From CAZJVD01 sp964549505 (GTDB taxonomy: Bacteria; Bdellovibrionota; UBA1018; CAZJVD01): a stretch of 64,000 nt of DNA. Both the position numbers and the translations under genes were made by a program. Positions 16,355 to 24,527 of this stretch are shown piece by piece. The notes beneath the pieces were generated by a model that was not told the origin of the DNA, did no database searches, and saw only the letters and a program-made list of their open reading frames with translations. Location: the NCBI GenBank assembly GCA_964549505.1, contig CAZJVD010000005.1, forward strand, positions 62,001 to 126,000, read 5' to 3'. Positions within the stretch are counted from its first letter, which is position 1. Each line of letters opens with the position of its first letter.

Positions 16355-17248
16355 TTACCTAGGGCGCGCCGCGATCGATGGGATGTAAAGTGTCTTATGA
16401 TCCATGCGCTGAGAAAAGTGCGCAAGATGGCGATTGATACCGTAGTAAACGGGTTTCAGGCCACGAAGAACCGGCAAACGCCCCAGAAACTTCATCATGT
16501 AAACACGAACCACCTCGAGCTGGGTCCGAACTCGTTGAACAAAGTAGTGACGACGGTCAATCTGCCCCTTAAGTGAAGAGCTGATCTGGACTAACTCCCC
16601 CATGGACCGACGCCACTCACGATTGGAGAGTCCATCCATCCCGCAAGCGATAAGTGTGTAGGGGAACGTTCGCGTCTTGATCGCATTCAAGTAACAACGC
16701 AAGTAATGTTCGTAATCAGCAGCAACCGTATATCGCATGTCAAATACTCCCGCTTTTCCAAATACCTCGCGCTTATAAACAACGCCCTGATGACAGAGTC
16801 GGTTCCGCCCCAAAATATTCGCTTCGAGCATCGGTTTCGGCAGCATCGGATAGAGGTATCGACCATCGCGGTAGAGTCGCGCACCACAGAGTGCTAGTTC
16901 GACACTCTTGTCTTTCTCAAGCTCGCGACAGACGCGCTCGAGTAAAAGCGCATCGAGTAACACATCTCCAGAGTTCAGGAACCAAACCAATCGTCCACGC
17001 GCGACTTCGATCCCTCGATTGAAGGCCGCATACACTCCCTTAGGCTGTTCAATCACACGTCGCAACGGCCACGACTGCTTGTCCAAACGATCAATGACCG
17101 GTTGTGTGACCTCGGGCGACGAATCGACAATAATGTGCTCCCACGAAACACAGGACAACCGGAGCGGATGCAGCGAAACGAATGTACGAAGCAAGTCACT
17201 CGGGTTGTTGTACGTCGCAGTAACAATCGAAAGCGTGATATCGCTCAC
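16355..17248 (-). CDS. Glycosyltransferase family 2
   Basis: The 297-residue protein (from GTG 17248; GTG 17266 is an upstream alternative) is a GT-A fold family 2 enzyme. It has LSIVTATYNNPSDLLRTFVSL, WEHIIVDSSPEVTQPVIDRL, GVYAAFNRGIEVARGRLVWFLNSGDVLLD, where the DxD site is N-S-G-D, and the acceptor region NRLCHQGVVYKREVFGKAG and YTVAADYEHYLRCYL. This pattern is like the colanic-acid/WcaA-E subset. AGGG lies 9 bases before GTG 17248. It sits between the flippase and the GT9 gene in one minus-strand operon, consistent with assembly of an exported polysaccharide or LPS side chain. Confidence 0.88.
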   Translation of the reverse strand: MSDITLSIVTATYNNPSDLLRTFVSLHPLRLSCVSWEHIIVDSSPEVTQPVIDRLDKQSWPLRRVIEQPKGVYAAFNRGIEVARGRLVWFLNSGDVLLDALLLERVCRELEKDKSVELALCGARLYRDGRYLYPMLPKPMLEANILGRNRLCHQGVVYKREVFGKAGVFDMRYTVAADYEHYLRCYLNAIKTRTFPYTLIACGMDGLSNREWRRSMGELVQISSSLKGQIDRRHYFVQRVRTQLEVVRVYMMKFLGRLPVLRGLKPVYYGINRHLAHFSQRMDHKTLYIPSIAARPR

Positions 17249-17305
17249 AGATCGAAACCCTAACACGCGCCGCTGCGATCAAACAGCCCTAGGGTCGCCC
17301 AAGGG

Positions 17306-18541
17306 TCAATGAGACCGATAGCCCCTGACGCGCGCGCTTACAACGCCGAGATAAACCAAAACTGGGACGAGATTGGTCCATTGGCCCCAAACCACGCCCT
17401 GAATTCCATAGCCGCGCTTCAGAAAAAAACTGGTCCAACCCAGGACCCATGCACTGCTCAGGAACGACGACACGAGATTGATTCGAATCTCACCGACACC
17501 ATTCAAGAAAAACATCGGAACCGCTGTCAGCGAAAGCAGACCGTACGACAGCACGAGCCCTTGATGAAAGCCCGTGACATGATCCGCGAGATCCTTACCC
17601 ACCCACAGCACGAGCATGGGTTTCGAGAACACCCAAAAGAAACCGACCAGACCTACCGTGACGAACGCAAAGAAGATCCAGTTGGACTTAAACCGAGCAA
17701 CGAGTTCCGCGGACCAGCGCTGCGCTTGCGAAGCAACAGCAAAGAGATGCGAGGTCGCCGAAACGATGAGGTTATGAATCGGAAGTGCCGCCTTCTGGGC
17801 GACTGCATAGAGCGCCAATGCGTCTGGGCCAAGAAAAACCATGAGCAGCTGCTTGTCGAGCTGCCCGAGAGCTGCGCTGAGACCGTTTTGTACAAAACTC
17901 GCCGTTGCATACCCGAGAATCGTTTTGAAAGAACGACCGCGTTCGCGACCCGCGTTCCATCGGGTACGGCGACCGAGACGACTCCATGAAAGGGCAGCAG
18001 CCACGAGCGCGCTGACCGCACCAGCAAGCACCACGATCCAAAGCAGTCCATAAACCCAAGCGGCCACAGCGCTGAACACGGGCAACATCATCCGAGCGGC
18101 AGCATTGACGCGCGCAGCGCCGCCGAAATCTCCGCGCGCTTTCATGAGATTCTGTGCCGTCAGTTCCAAAATGCGTCCCAAAGACTGAATGAGAGCCAAC
18201 AGAACCAGAAGAGTCGTACCCGTTCCACTCGCAGCATAGACAGCACAAGCACTCCCGGTCAGAACAGTGACCATGGTGATTTGAAACCGGCGCACCGAAC
18301 GTGTGATGTTATGTACTGACTCCACGTCTCGAGCAGCTTCGCGCATGAGTGCATCGGGCAGTCCAAAACTGAGAAGCAGACCGATCTCTGTAAGGCTCTG
18401 AAAGAAAGCCCAACGTCCGAACTCCGTGAGTCCTAGGGTTTTTAGAAGAATGGGTGTGAGAAGGAAGGAGAGAAGAAGCTGAAGCCAGTACTCGGTCGAA
18501 CCAAGAATGGCCCAACGAAAACGAACCGAGCGGTCAGCCAT
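17306..18541 (-). CDS. Polysaccharide flippase (Wzx/MATE-like)
   Basis: The 411-residue protein has about 12 hydrophobic segments and the N-terminal arrangement of Wzx/RfbX flippases: WLQLLLSFLLTPILLKTLGLTEFGRWAFFQSL, then PDALMREAARDVESV and the LDKQLLMVFLGPDALALYAVAQKAALPI segment. It would flip undecaprenyl-linked glycan units across the inner membrane. It heads a three-gene operon with the GT2 and GT9 genes. Its ATG (18539-18541) shares the palindrome CATG with a candidate ATG of the divergent antiporter gene, leaving no separate promoter spacer between the two. Confidence 0.82.
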   Translation of the reverse strand: MADRSVRFRWAILGSTEYWLQLLLSFLLTPILLKTLGLTEFGRWAFFQSLTEIGLLLSFGLPDALMREAARDVESVHNITRSVRRFQITMVTVLTGSACAVYAASGTGTTLLVLLALIQSLGRILELTAQNLMKARGDFGGAARVNAAARMMLPVFSAVAAWVYGLLWIVVLAGAVSALVAAALSWSRLGRRTRWNAGRERGRSFKTILGYATASFVQNGLSAALGQLDKQLLMVFLGPDALALYAVAQKAALPIHNLIVSATSHLFAVASQAQRWSAELVARFKSNWIFFAFVTVGLVGFFWVFSKPMLVLWVGKDLADHVTGFHQGLVLSYGLLSLTAVPMFFLNGVGEIRINLVSSFLSSAWVLGWTSFFLKRGYGIQGVVWGQWTNLVPVLVYLGVVSARVRGYRSH

Positions 18542-19721
18542 GTCGCAAGGGCTAACACGAGTCGTTCGCGCGTCTCAAGTTCTTTATGGCACTTTACGCG
18601 TTGCGTGTCGCGACAAGACCGTGCAACCTCAACTCATGACACTCGGAACCATCGTGTTTGCTGTCGCTGTGGCTCACACGTTCTTCACGGGTTTTCTCAA
18701 GCAGCGTTTACCGCGCTCGCTCGCTATTCTGGGCGAAGTCGAGTGGGTGTTTGCGATTTGGGCGATATTCTTTCTTGTACTGCAGCTGACGTTTCACGGT
18801 TTCGCAGAGACGACCGCTTATGTACGAACACTTTCGTTTCACGAGCCGCTGCTGGTGTTTGTCCTCATGTCGGTTGCGGGCACTCGTGGCGTTGTCGGAG
18901 TCACGTCATGGGCCTTGGAAACGATCGCGCAGGTCGTACCGTTGGCTTCACCATCACGACTTTTTCTCACGGTCCTCGTTCTGGGTCCTCTCGCGGGCAG
19001 CCTCATTACCGAACCGGCAGCAATGACAGTCACAGCACTCATTTTGAAGCGACGGTTTTTCGACAAAAAGCCATGGCCGCCGACTCTTCTGTACGCCACC
19101 ATCGCAGTCCTTTTTGTGAACGTTTCGGTGGGCGGCGTTCTCACTCATTTTGCCGCACCCGCCGTCGTCCTCGTCGCGCGTTCGTGGGGCTGGGATACGG
19201 CGTACATGTGGCACCATTTTGGCTGGAAAGCTCTGATCGTGGTTGTCTTGAACGCAGGTACTCTGACGTTCCTTGTACGGCATCAGCTGCGCGGTCTCCG
19301 AGTCATGCGTCAACCGCTGCGCTGGAAAACGTTCCCACCGAGTCTCGGCTGGAGGCATCCCATTGGTGTCTTTGCGTTTCTCAGCGGACTCGTGGTGCTG
19401 GCAGGCCAGCAAGGCTGGTGGATACAGCCCCTGATCGGCCAGCTTGAACCCACCTCGCTCTTCTGGCTCACGACTGGCCTGACAGCGATCACTGACAATG
19501 CTGGACTCACACTGCTGGGTTCACAGATACCCGATCTTTCGACTCTCATGAAACACGCGCTCGTCGCAGGAGCCGTCGCTGGTGGTGGCCTGACCGTCAT
19601 TGCAAATGCTCCCAACCCCGCCGGACTCTCGATTCTCGAAATCGCGGGCTTTCGGCACGAACGACTGTTCCTAGCGGCTCTGGTTCCCACGCTTATTGCC
19701 GCAGCCGTCCTCTTGATTTGA
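18540..19721 (+). CDS. Putative Na+/H+ antiporter (pfam07399-like membrane protein)
   Basis: The 393-residue protein (from ATG 18540) is a polytopic membrane protein resembling the putative Na+/H+ antiporter family of the ion-transporter superfamily. It has VLGPLAGSLITEPAAMTVTALIL and the paired C-terminal LTTGLTAITDNAGLTLLGSQIPDL with GAVAGGGLTVIANAPNPAGLSIL. The two TEPAAMT and TAITDNA helix-break motifs, one in each half, are typical of inverted-repeat antiporters. In-frame ATG codons occur at 18507, 18540 and 18636; none has a strong ribosome site, so the start is uncertain, and the first two overlap or abut the divergent flippase start. Confidence 0.75.
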   Translation: MSQGLTRVVRASQVLYGTLRVACRDKTVQPQLMTLGTIVFAVAVAHTFFTGFLKQRLPRSLAILGEVEWVFAIWAIFFLVLQLTFHGFAETTAYVRTLSFHEPLLVFVLMSVAGTRGVVGVTSWALETIAQVVPLASPSRLFLTVLVLGPLAGSLITEPAAMTVTALILKRRFFDKKPWPPTLLYATIAVLFVNVSVGGVLTHFAAPAVVLVARSWGWDTAYMWHHFGWKALIVVVLNAGTLTFLVRHQLRGLRVMRQPLRWKTFPPSLGWRHPIGVFAFLSGLVVLAGQQGWWIQPLIGQLEPTSLFWLTTGLTAITDNAGLTLLGSQIPDLSTLMKHALVAGAVAGGGLTVIANAPNPAGLSILEIAGFRHERLFLAALVPTLIAAAVLLI

Positions 19722-19757
19722 CAACACCAAAAGGCAAAAGGACACTAGTAGAGGGCG

Positions 19758-20687
19758 ATGCAAAAGAAAATTTTTGAACTTAAACCTTCGGGCTACCACT
19801 GGGTCGACCTCTCACAGCCGACCGAGGATGACGTAGAGAATCTCGCCGAGCACTACGGCCTGCATCCGACGTCCGTTGAAGACTGTCTTGAACCGAAGCA
19901 CTTGCCCAAGTTCGAGCACGTCAGCGGTCTTAATTTTTTGATTCTGCGAGCCTACGACGAACGCTGTTCGTCTGACGCGGACACGGTTCAAGAACTCACA
20001 CGCAAGATGGCCGTCTTTGCAGGAAAGAATTTTGTTCTCACGGTTCATCGCTCGGACCAGCCGTTCATTGCTGATCTTCGCCAAAAATGGGGACAGCTGC
20101 TTTCAACGAGTGAACCAAAACCCACCCAGTTATTGGCCGAGATTCTTGAGAGTGCGGTCATGACCTATGAAGCACCCCTCGAGACGACGTTGATTGCGCT
20201 TGAGGATCTGGAGTCACGCATTTTTCGAGGCGATGACTCTCGTCAGATCATTCAGGATGGATTTTATTTCAAGCGCCGCCTTTCCATCTTTCGCCGTATC
20301 TTACGGCTCACGCTCGATGTCGTACGTAAGCTTCACTCCGAAAGCGAAACGCAGTCCCCTCTTTTGCAGGACGTTCGTGAGCATGCCGAACGCCTCCTTT
20401 TTTCGGCAGAAGAGCTCCATGACAATGTTCAAAGTCTTTTGCGACTTCACCTATCGCTCGAAAGTCAGCGCACGAACGAAGCGTCCCTCCAGACCAATTC
20501 GGTCGTGCGATTGCTCACGGTGGTTTCCGTGTTTTTCATGCCTATCAGTTTTATAACGTCGCTTTATGGAATGAACTTCGACCTCTCCGAGTTTCACTGG
20601 AAACATGGCTATGCGTTTGTTTGGGGAGCCATGGGCTTATCGACCGTCGGCACTTATATCTGGATGAAAAAACGAGGATGGCTCTAG
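19758..20687 (+). CDS. corA: CorA-family Mg2+/Co2+ channel
   Basis: The 309-residue protein has the CorA layout. A soluble N-terminal domain (WVDLSQPTEDDVENLAEHYGLHPTSVEDCL) is followed by a long helical funnel and two C-terminal membrane helices joined by the signature YGMNFDLSEF (the GMN motif), then WGAMGLSTVGTYIWMKKRGWL with a basic end. It would mediate Mg2+ influx as a pentamer. It begins 36 bases after the antiporter gene and its last 10 bases overlap the ATP-grasp gene. A CNNM/CorC-type Mg2+ protein lies 2.4 kb away. Confidence 0.95.
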   Translation: MQKKIFELKPSGYHWVDLSQPTEDDVENLAEHYGLHPTSVEDCLEPKHLPKFEHVSGLNFLILRAYDERCSSDADTVQELTRKMAVFAGKNFVLTVHRSDQPFIADLRQKWGQLLSTSEPKPTQLLAEILESAVMTYEAPLETTLIALEDLESRIFRGDDSRQIIQDGFYFKRRLSIFRRILRLTLDVVRKLHSESETQSPLLQDVREHAERLLFSAEELHDNVQSLLRLHLSLESQRTNEASLQTNSVVRLLTVVSVFFMPISFITSLYGMNFDLSEFHWKHGYAFVWGAMGLSTVGTYIWMKKRGWL

Positions 20688-21802
20688 TCGTTCTCGTCGG
20701 GCGTCGACGAAAAGCATTTCAAGCAGCACGTGCACTCGGTCTCGATGTTATTCGCATCTCTTCTCGTCTGAGCTTTGAGCAAGCCTGCGCGAAAATCGAA
20801 ACAGCCCGTCGCGGTCGAAAACTCAAAGCCGTACTTGCAACGACGGAAAGCGCCCAATGGACAGCCGCACGCCTACGAACACGCTTTCGCGTGCGCGGTC
20901 TAACCGACAAGACAGTCCTCCCTTTTCATGACAAGCGAGCGATGAAACGAAAAGCGCGTCAGCTTGGGATTCCAACAGCAGCGTTTCAGATTTTCGATCG
21001 ACGGTCTCCGCGCCACTCTCGCAAGAGGATCGCGACCCGACTCGCCCGTCGCTGGGGGTTTCCGATGGTTGTGAAATCCCCGCGCCTGTCGGGTAGCCGC
21101 GAGCAGATCATCGCGCACGATCTACGCACCCTCCATCGAGCGCTGGATCGCAACCGTCACCCCGATCGTATCGTCGAGGCATGGCTCCACGGTACCGAGA
21201 TGAGCTGCGAACTGGTTCTTCAACGTGGTCGTGTGATCTTTGAAAATCTCACAGCCTATATCGCCCATCACGCCATCAATCTGATGCCGGCACCACTTCC
21301 CAAGCCGGTCGCAGTTCTGACGAAAGCTTTCGCACGGAATGTCGCACGTGGTTTTGGCGTTCGAGACGGCATCATTCATCTCGAACTTTTCTGGACCGCA
21401 CGCGGCCCTTTTCTTGGCGAACTCACGCAGCGACCACCGGGCGGATATCTGATGGACCTGATTCGATACTGTTATCGAGTCGACGCCTGGAAGCTGTGGA
21501 TCTGTTCGGAACTGGGTATCCCGATGCCACGAAAGCTACCGAAGGCTCGTGGCTCGGCGCTCGCGTGGATCATCCATCCGGGCGCAGGTCGCATCCGTAG
21601 CGTGACTGGCGTCTCACAAATACGAAAACACCCAGCGCTCCGGAGCTGGAAATCACAACCCACCAGAAACTTCACAATAGGCCTCCGCAAAGGCTCTGGC
21701 GAAGAGTGGGGACACGCTCTGTTTTCTGCGCACGATCGACGCGCGCTTGTGACCGATGTACTCAAACTTCGCGCGGGACTAAAGTTTACCCTTTCCCCTT
21801 AG
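20678..21802 (+). CDS. ATP-grasp ligase of unknown substrate
   Basis: The 374-residue protein has an ATP-grasp core: KRKARQLGIPTAAFQIF, GFPMVVKSPRLSGSREQII (the Lys and glycine-rich loop that contact ATP), RIVEAWLHGTEMSCELVLQRG, and FGVRDGIIHLELFWTARGPFLGELTQRPPGGYL, the acidic Mg2+ site of this superfamily. The C-terminal segment GAGRIRSVTGVSQIRKHPALR resembles the lid region of BacD/CarB-like amino-acid or biotin-type ligases. It probably forms an amide or peptide bond using ATP; the substrate is unknown. The start at ATG 20678 overlaps the corA stop, so coupling is likely. It is convergent with rimK, overlapping by 17 bases. Confidence 0.8.
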   Translation: MALVVLVGRRRKAFQAARALGLDVIRISSRLSFEQACAKIETARRGRKLKAVLATTESAQWTAARLRTRFRVRGLTDKTVLPFHDKRAMKRKARQLGIPTAAFQIFDRRSPRHSRKRIATRLARRWGFPMVVKSPRLSGSREQIIAHDLRTLHRALDRNRHPDRIVEAWLHGTEMSCELVLQRGRVIFENLTAYIAHHAINLMPAPLPKPVAVLTKAFARNVARGFGVRDGIIHLELFWTARGPFLGELTQRPPGGYLMDLIRYCYRVDAWKLWICSELGIPMPRKLPKARGSALAWIIHPGAGRIRSVTGVSQIRKHPALRSWKSQPTRNFTIGLRKGSGEEWGHALFSAHDRRALVTDVLKLRAGLKFTLSP

Positions 21803-22709
21803 TGCGAACGGAACCCGTCTCAGCGTGACGCTCAATGTACTCGATCACCTGTGAGGCAATATCCGTTTTGGTCGCGCGTTCGATGCCTTGAAGTCCGGGC
21901 GATGAATTGACCTCGAGAACCATCGGTCCGCTCCGCGATCTCAACAGATCGACGCCTGCGAAGTTGAGCCCAAGTGCTTTGGCGGCTTTCACCGCCGTCG
22001 CACGCTCATCGGCCGTGATCTCGACCGCCACCGCTGTTCCACCGCGATGAAGATTGGATCGAAACTCCCCTGTCTTTGCTTGGCGTTTCATCGAAGCGAC
22101 GACCTTGTCGCCGATGACAATGCAGCGAATATCGCTACCCTTTGCTTCCTTGATAAACTTCTGAACGAGAAAGTGGGCCTCGAGGCCACGAAACGCATCG
22201 ATCACACTCTCTGCAGCCTGACCGGTCTCCGCAAGGACCACGCCTTTGCCCTGTGTTCCCTCGAGAAGCTTGATCACCAGCGGCGCTCCACCCACCATTT
22301 TGATAAGATCTTGAGTGTTTTTCGCCGAATGTGCGAAACCGGTGATCGGCATTCCGATTCCTTTGCGCGAGAGCAGCTGAAGAGCGCGAAGCTTGTCCCG
22401 CGAACGCGAGATCGCCACACTCTCGTTGATCGTGAACACTTCGTTCATCTCAAACTGTCTTAGAACAGCTGTTCCATAGAACGTGATCGACGCTCCGATG
22501 CGCGGAATGATCGCGTCGATATCGTCGAGAATCATGTCTTTAAAATGCACGAGCGGCTTCCGAGCCGCGATATTCATAAAACACTTCAAGGGATCGACAA
22601 CGAGCACCTTATGCCCGCGCTCTTCCGCAGCTTCGACCAGACGTCGGGTCGAAAAAATCTGAATACTACGCGAAAGAATCCCGATCCTCATCCGGCGATG
22701 CTTTACCAT
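21786..22709 (-). CDS. rimK: RimK-like ATP-grasp alpha-L-glutamate ligase
   Basis: The 307-residue protein is RimK-like throughout. It has MRIGILSRSIQIFSTRRLVEAA, IIPRIGASITFYGTAVLRQFE, SRDKLRALQLLSRKGIGMP, the ATP loop GGAPLVIKLLEGTQGKGVVLAET, FIKEAKGSDIRCIVIG and NFAGVDLLRSRSGPMVLEVNSSPGLQGIE (Mg2+ site). RimK adds glutamates to the C-terminus of ribosomal protein S6; relatives glutamylate small molecules such as coenzyme F420. ATG 22709 has a strong AAAGGA site 7 bases upstream; ATG 22691 is the family-like alternative. The start lies inside the upstream RimB-like gene (44-base overlap), so the two are coupled. Confidence 0.93.
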   Translation of the reverse strand: MVKHRRMRIGILSRSIQIFSTRRLVEAAEERGHKVLVVDPLKCFMNIAARKPLVHFKDMILDDIDAIIPRIGASITFYGTAVLRQFEMNEVFTINESVAISRSRDKLRALQLLSRKGIGMPITGFAHSAKNTQDLIKMVGGAPLVIKLLEGTQGKGVVLAETGQAAESVIDAFRGLEAHFLVQKFIKEAKGSDIRCIVIGDKVVASMKRQAKTGEFRSNLHRGGTAVAVEITADERATAVKAAKALGLNFAGVDLLRSRSGPMVLEVNSSPGLQGIERATKTDIASQVIEYIERHAETGSVRTKGKG

Positions 22710-23142
22710 GCTGATTTCCTTTTTTATGGCTGAGTAAATACGACCGACCTGTGTCGATAAACAGTTTTCGTCGAATGGCCTGGCGTCCAATCAACATTCG
22801 AAATCCCATGAGATCCCGATTCACAAGCGTGACCTCACACTCGGTTTTGAAACGACCGATTTGAATCTCGACTCTCACCACAGGACGTTCCGTCAGATGC
22901 CCGGTCGAACTACGCACTTTGCGTCGCTCGATCAATCGTGTTTCCACTTCACACGATCCCTCGGAGCCCCCTTGTAAAGGGTGCACATCGAAACGTACCC
23001 ATGTTTGACGACGTTTTTTAAAGAACCGAATATTTTCTGCGTGCAGCGCTGACGTCCGCGCGCCCGAATCCACTTTCGCTTTCACTGCGACGATTCCCCA
23101 CCCCGGTATACTGACCCACTCGCGCCACCCAATCGTCGTCAC
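22666..23142 (-). CDS. RimB-like retropepsin-fold protease (ATP-dependent zinc protease family)
   Basis: The 158-residue protein belongs to pfam05618. It opens TIGWREWVSIPGWGIVAVKAKVDSGARTSALHA, where DSGARTS is the retropepsin-like active-site loop, then has FKTECEVTLVNRDLMGFRMLIGRQAI and RKLFIDTGRSYLLS. Such proteins are regularly found beside RimK, and in Pseudomonas the rimABK operon uses RimB to modify RimK-dependent S6 glutamylation. The start is a GTG overlapping the stop of the CNNM gene (GTGA), and the end overlaps rimK by 44 bases, so all three genes are probably one transcript. Confidence 0.9.
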   Translation of the reverse strand: MTTIGWREWVSIPGWGIVAVKAKVDSGARTSALHAENIRFFKKRRQTWVRFDVHPLQGGSEGSCEVETRLIERRKVRSSTGHLTERPVVRVEIQIGRFKTECEVTLVNRDLMGFRMLIGRQAIRRKLFIDTGRSYLLSHKKGNQHGKASPDEDRDSFA

Positions 23143-24419
23143 GAGGCTGCGTTTCCTTGCGCTTCAGCTGGCAACTGGGTCACCCGAACACGTGTGACGC
23201 GATTACCAGAGACATCGAGAACGCGGAGTTCATAGGGACCGACCGTCACGCGATCTCCGTCACGCGGAACCTTGCCGAGACTGTTGAACAAAACGCCACC
23301 CATCGAATCACCACGTTCAGCTTTGAGTGTCCACCCGGTCTCACGATTGAAATCATGCACGAGCAAGCGACCAAGAACATCATACTCAACGTCCGACACC
23401 TTTTGAATCGACATCAACTCGTCCTTGTCGAATTCATCTCGAATCTCGCCCACGATTTCTTCTAAAATATCCTCTTGCGTGAGCAAACCTTCCGTCACAC
23501 CGTACTCATCCTTGACCATCGCCATATGAATGAACGCGGCTTGCATTTCGCGCAAGAGTTTCAGAATCGGAATTCGGTCGGGCACACGAAGCACCGGTTT
23601 AATAATCTCTTGAATCCCCATTTCGCGATCGGGGCTGTGGTAAACGAGTTTGACGAGATCTTTGAGGTGCACAAGGCCCAAAATCTGATCGAGATTGTCT
23701 TTGTAGATTGGAACACGCGTGTAGCGTTCCTCAAGCATCTGATCGAGCAGCGCACGCGCCGAGATCTGCACCGGTTGCGCGTAAATCTCAGCTCGCGGGA
23801 TCAAAATATCTTTTGCAGTCAGTTTGGACGCCTTCGCAGCCGAACCGATGATCGGAATCGGCGATGAATCCATCTTCCGTGCGCGCACTTGTCCTGCAAG
23901 TCTGAGTAGCGATTCGGTCGAACGCACGTCCTGATCTTTGACTTCGCCTGCGAGCCGATTGACGAACGGGTCAATGAATCGATCGAAGAGAAAGTGAATC
24001 CAAAACGAAAGTCGATGGATCACGTACAACGGCAGCGACACAAGGTACGCTACTCTTCTGGGATTGCGGGCACCGACAGCCTTCGGAACGACTTCGGAAA
24101 CGACAATAATTAGAACCGTGACGACAGCTGTCCCGACTCCTAACCCGATCCCATCACCTAAGATCGCCATCCCGAGCGAGGCGGCCAGAGCAGCAGCCAA
24201 GGTGTTCACAATATTGCTTCCAACAAGAATCGTGACCAAGAGCTTCGATGAGGACTTGAGCAACTCACGTGCGGCGACCGCTGACGGACCAAATTTACCT
24301 TTAATATCCTGGTCGATTTCCTCGGGAGTAAGACGCAGAAGCGCGGTTTCGGCGGCCGAAAAAAAGGCAGACAGAATCAAACAACCTAAAAGCAGGAGAA
24401 GCGTCTCCACATGCAGCAT
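23139..24419 (-). CDS. CNNM/CorC-family membrane protein (DUF21, CBS pair, transporter-associated domain)
   Basis: The 426-residue protein has an N-terminal DUF21 membrane domain (about 1-190, LILSAFFSAAETALLRLTPEE is the family signature, then VSEVVPKAVGARNPRRVAYL). A CBS pair follows (about 210-335, ARALLDQMLEERYTRVPIYK and MVKDEYGVTEGLLTQEDILEEIVGEI), and last a CorC/HlyC C-terminal domain (about 345-420, GDSMGGVLFNSLGKVPRDGDRV). Members are implicated in Mg2+ efflux or Mg2+ resistance and bind ATP through the CBS pair. Together with CorA next door this suggests a local Mg2+ theme. It leads the minus-strand CNNM-rimB-rimK unit. Confidence 0.92.
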   Translation of the reverse strand: MLHVETLLLLLGCLILSAFFSAAETALLRLTPEEIDQDIKGKFGPSAVAARELLKSSSKLLVTILVGSNIVNTLAAALAASLGMAILGDGIGLGVGTAVVTVLIIVVSEVVPKAVGARNPRRVAYLVSLPLYVIHRLSFWIHFLFDRFIDPFVNRLAGEVKDQDVRSTESLLRLAGQVRARKMDSSPIPIIGSAAKASKLTAKDILIPRAEIYAQPVQISARALLDQMLEERYTRVPIYKDNLDQILGLVHLKDLVKLVYHSPDREMGIQEIIKPVLRVPDRIPILKLLREMQAAFIHMAMVKDEYGVTEGLLTQEDILEEIVGEIRDEFDKDELMSIQKVSDVEYDVLGRLLVHDFNRETGWTLKAERGDSMGGVLFNSLGKVPRDGDRVTVGPYELRVLDVSGNRVTRVRVTQLPAEAQGNAAS

Positions 24420-24475
24420 TCTTATAATCTACAACCTAAGAGCGCTCACGCGATGCACAATCTTCTGTCAGAGTT

Positions 24476-24504
24476 TTGACATCTCCCTTTTTTCCCTCTA
24501 AAAC
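24476..24504 (+). promoter_or_regulatory. Sigma70-type promoter for the S41 protease gene
   Basis: A perfect TTGACA (24476-24481) is separated by 17 bases from TAAAAC (24499-24504, 4 of 6 matches). The predicted start lies about 17-20 bases before ATG 24528, leaving a short leader with the AAGGAAGAGA ribosome site. This is the best match to a canonical promoter that I noticed in the window. Confidence 0.6.
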
Positions 24505-24527
24505 TAGTTCATCAAGGAAGAGAGCCC

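Noticed and set aside
18605..19447. Long alternative frame within the antiporter gene
   Set aside because: The composition is Arg/Cys/Ser-rich with no domain; the antiporter frame has clear membrane segments and motifs.
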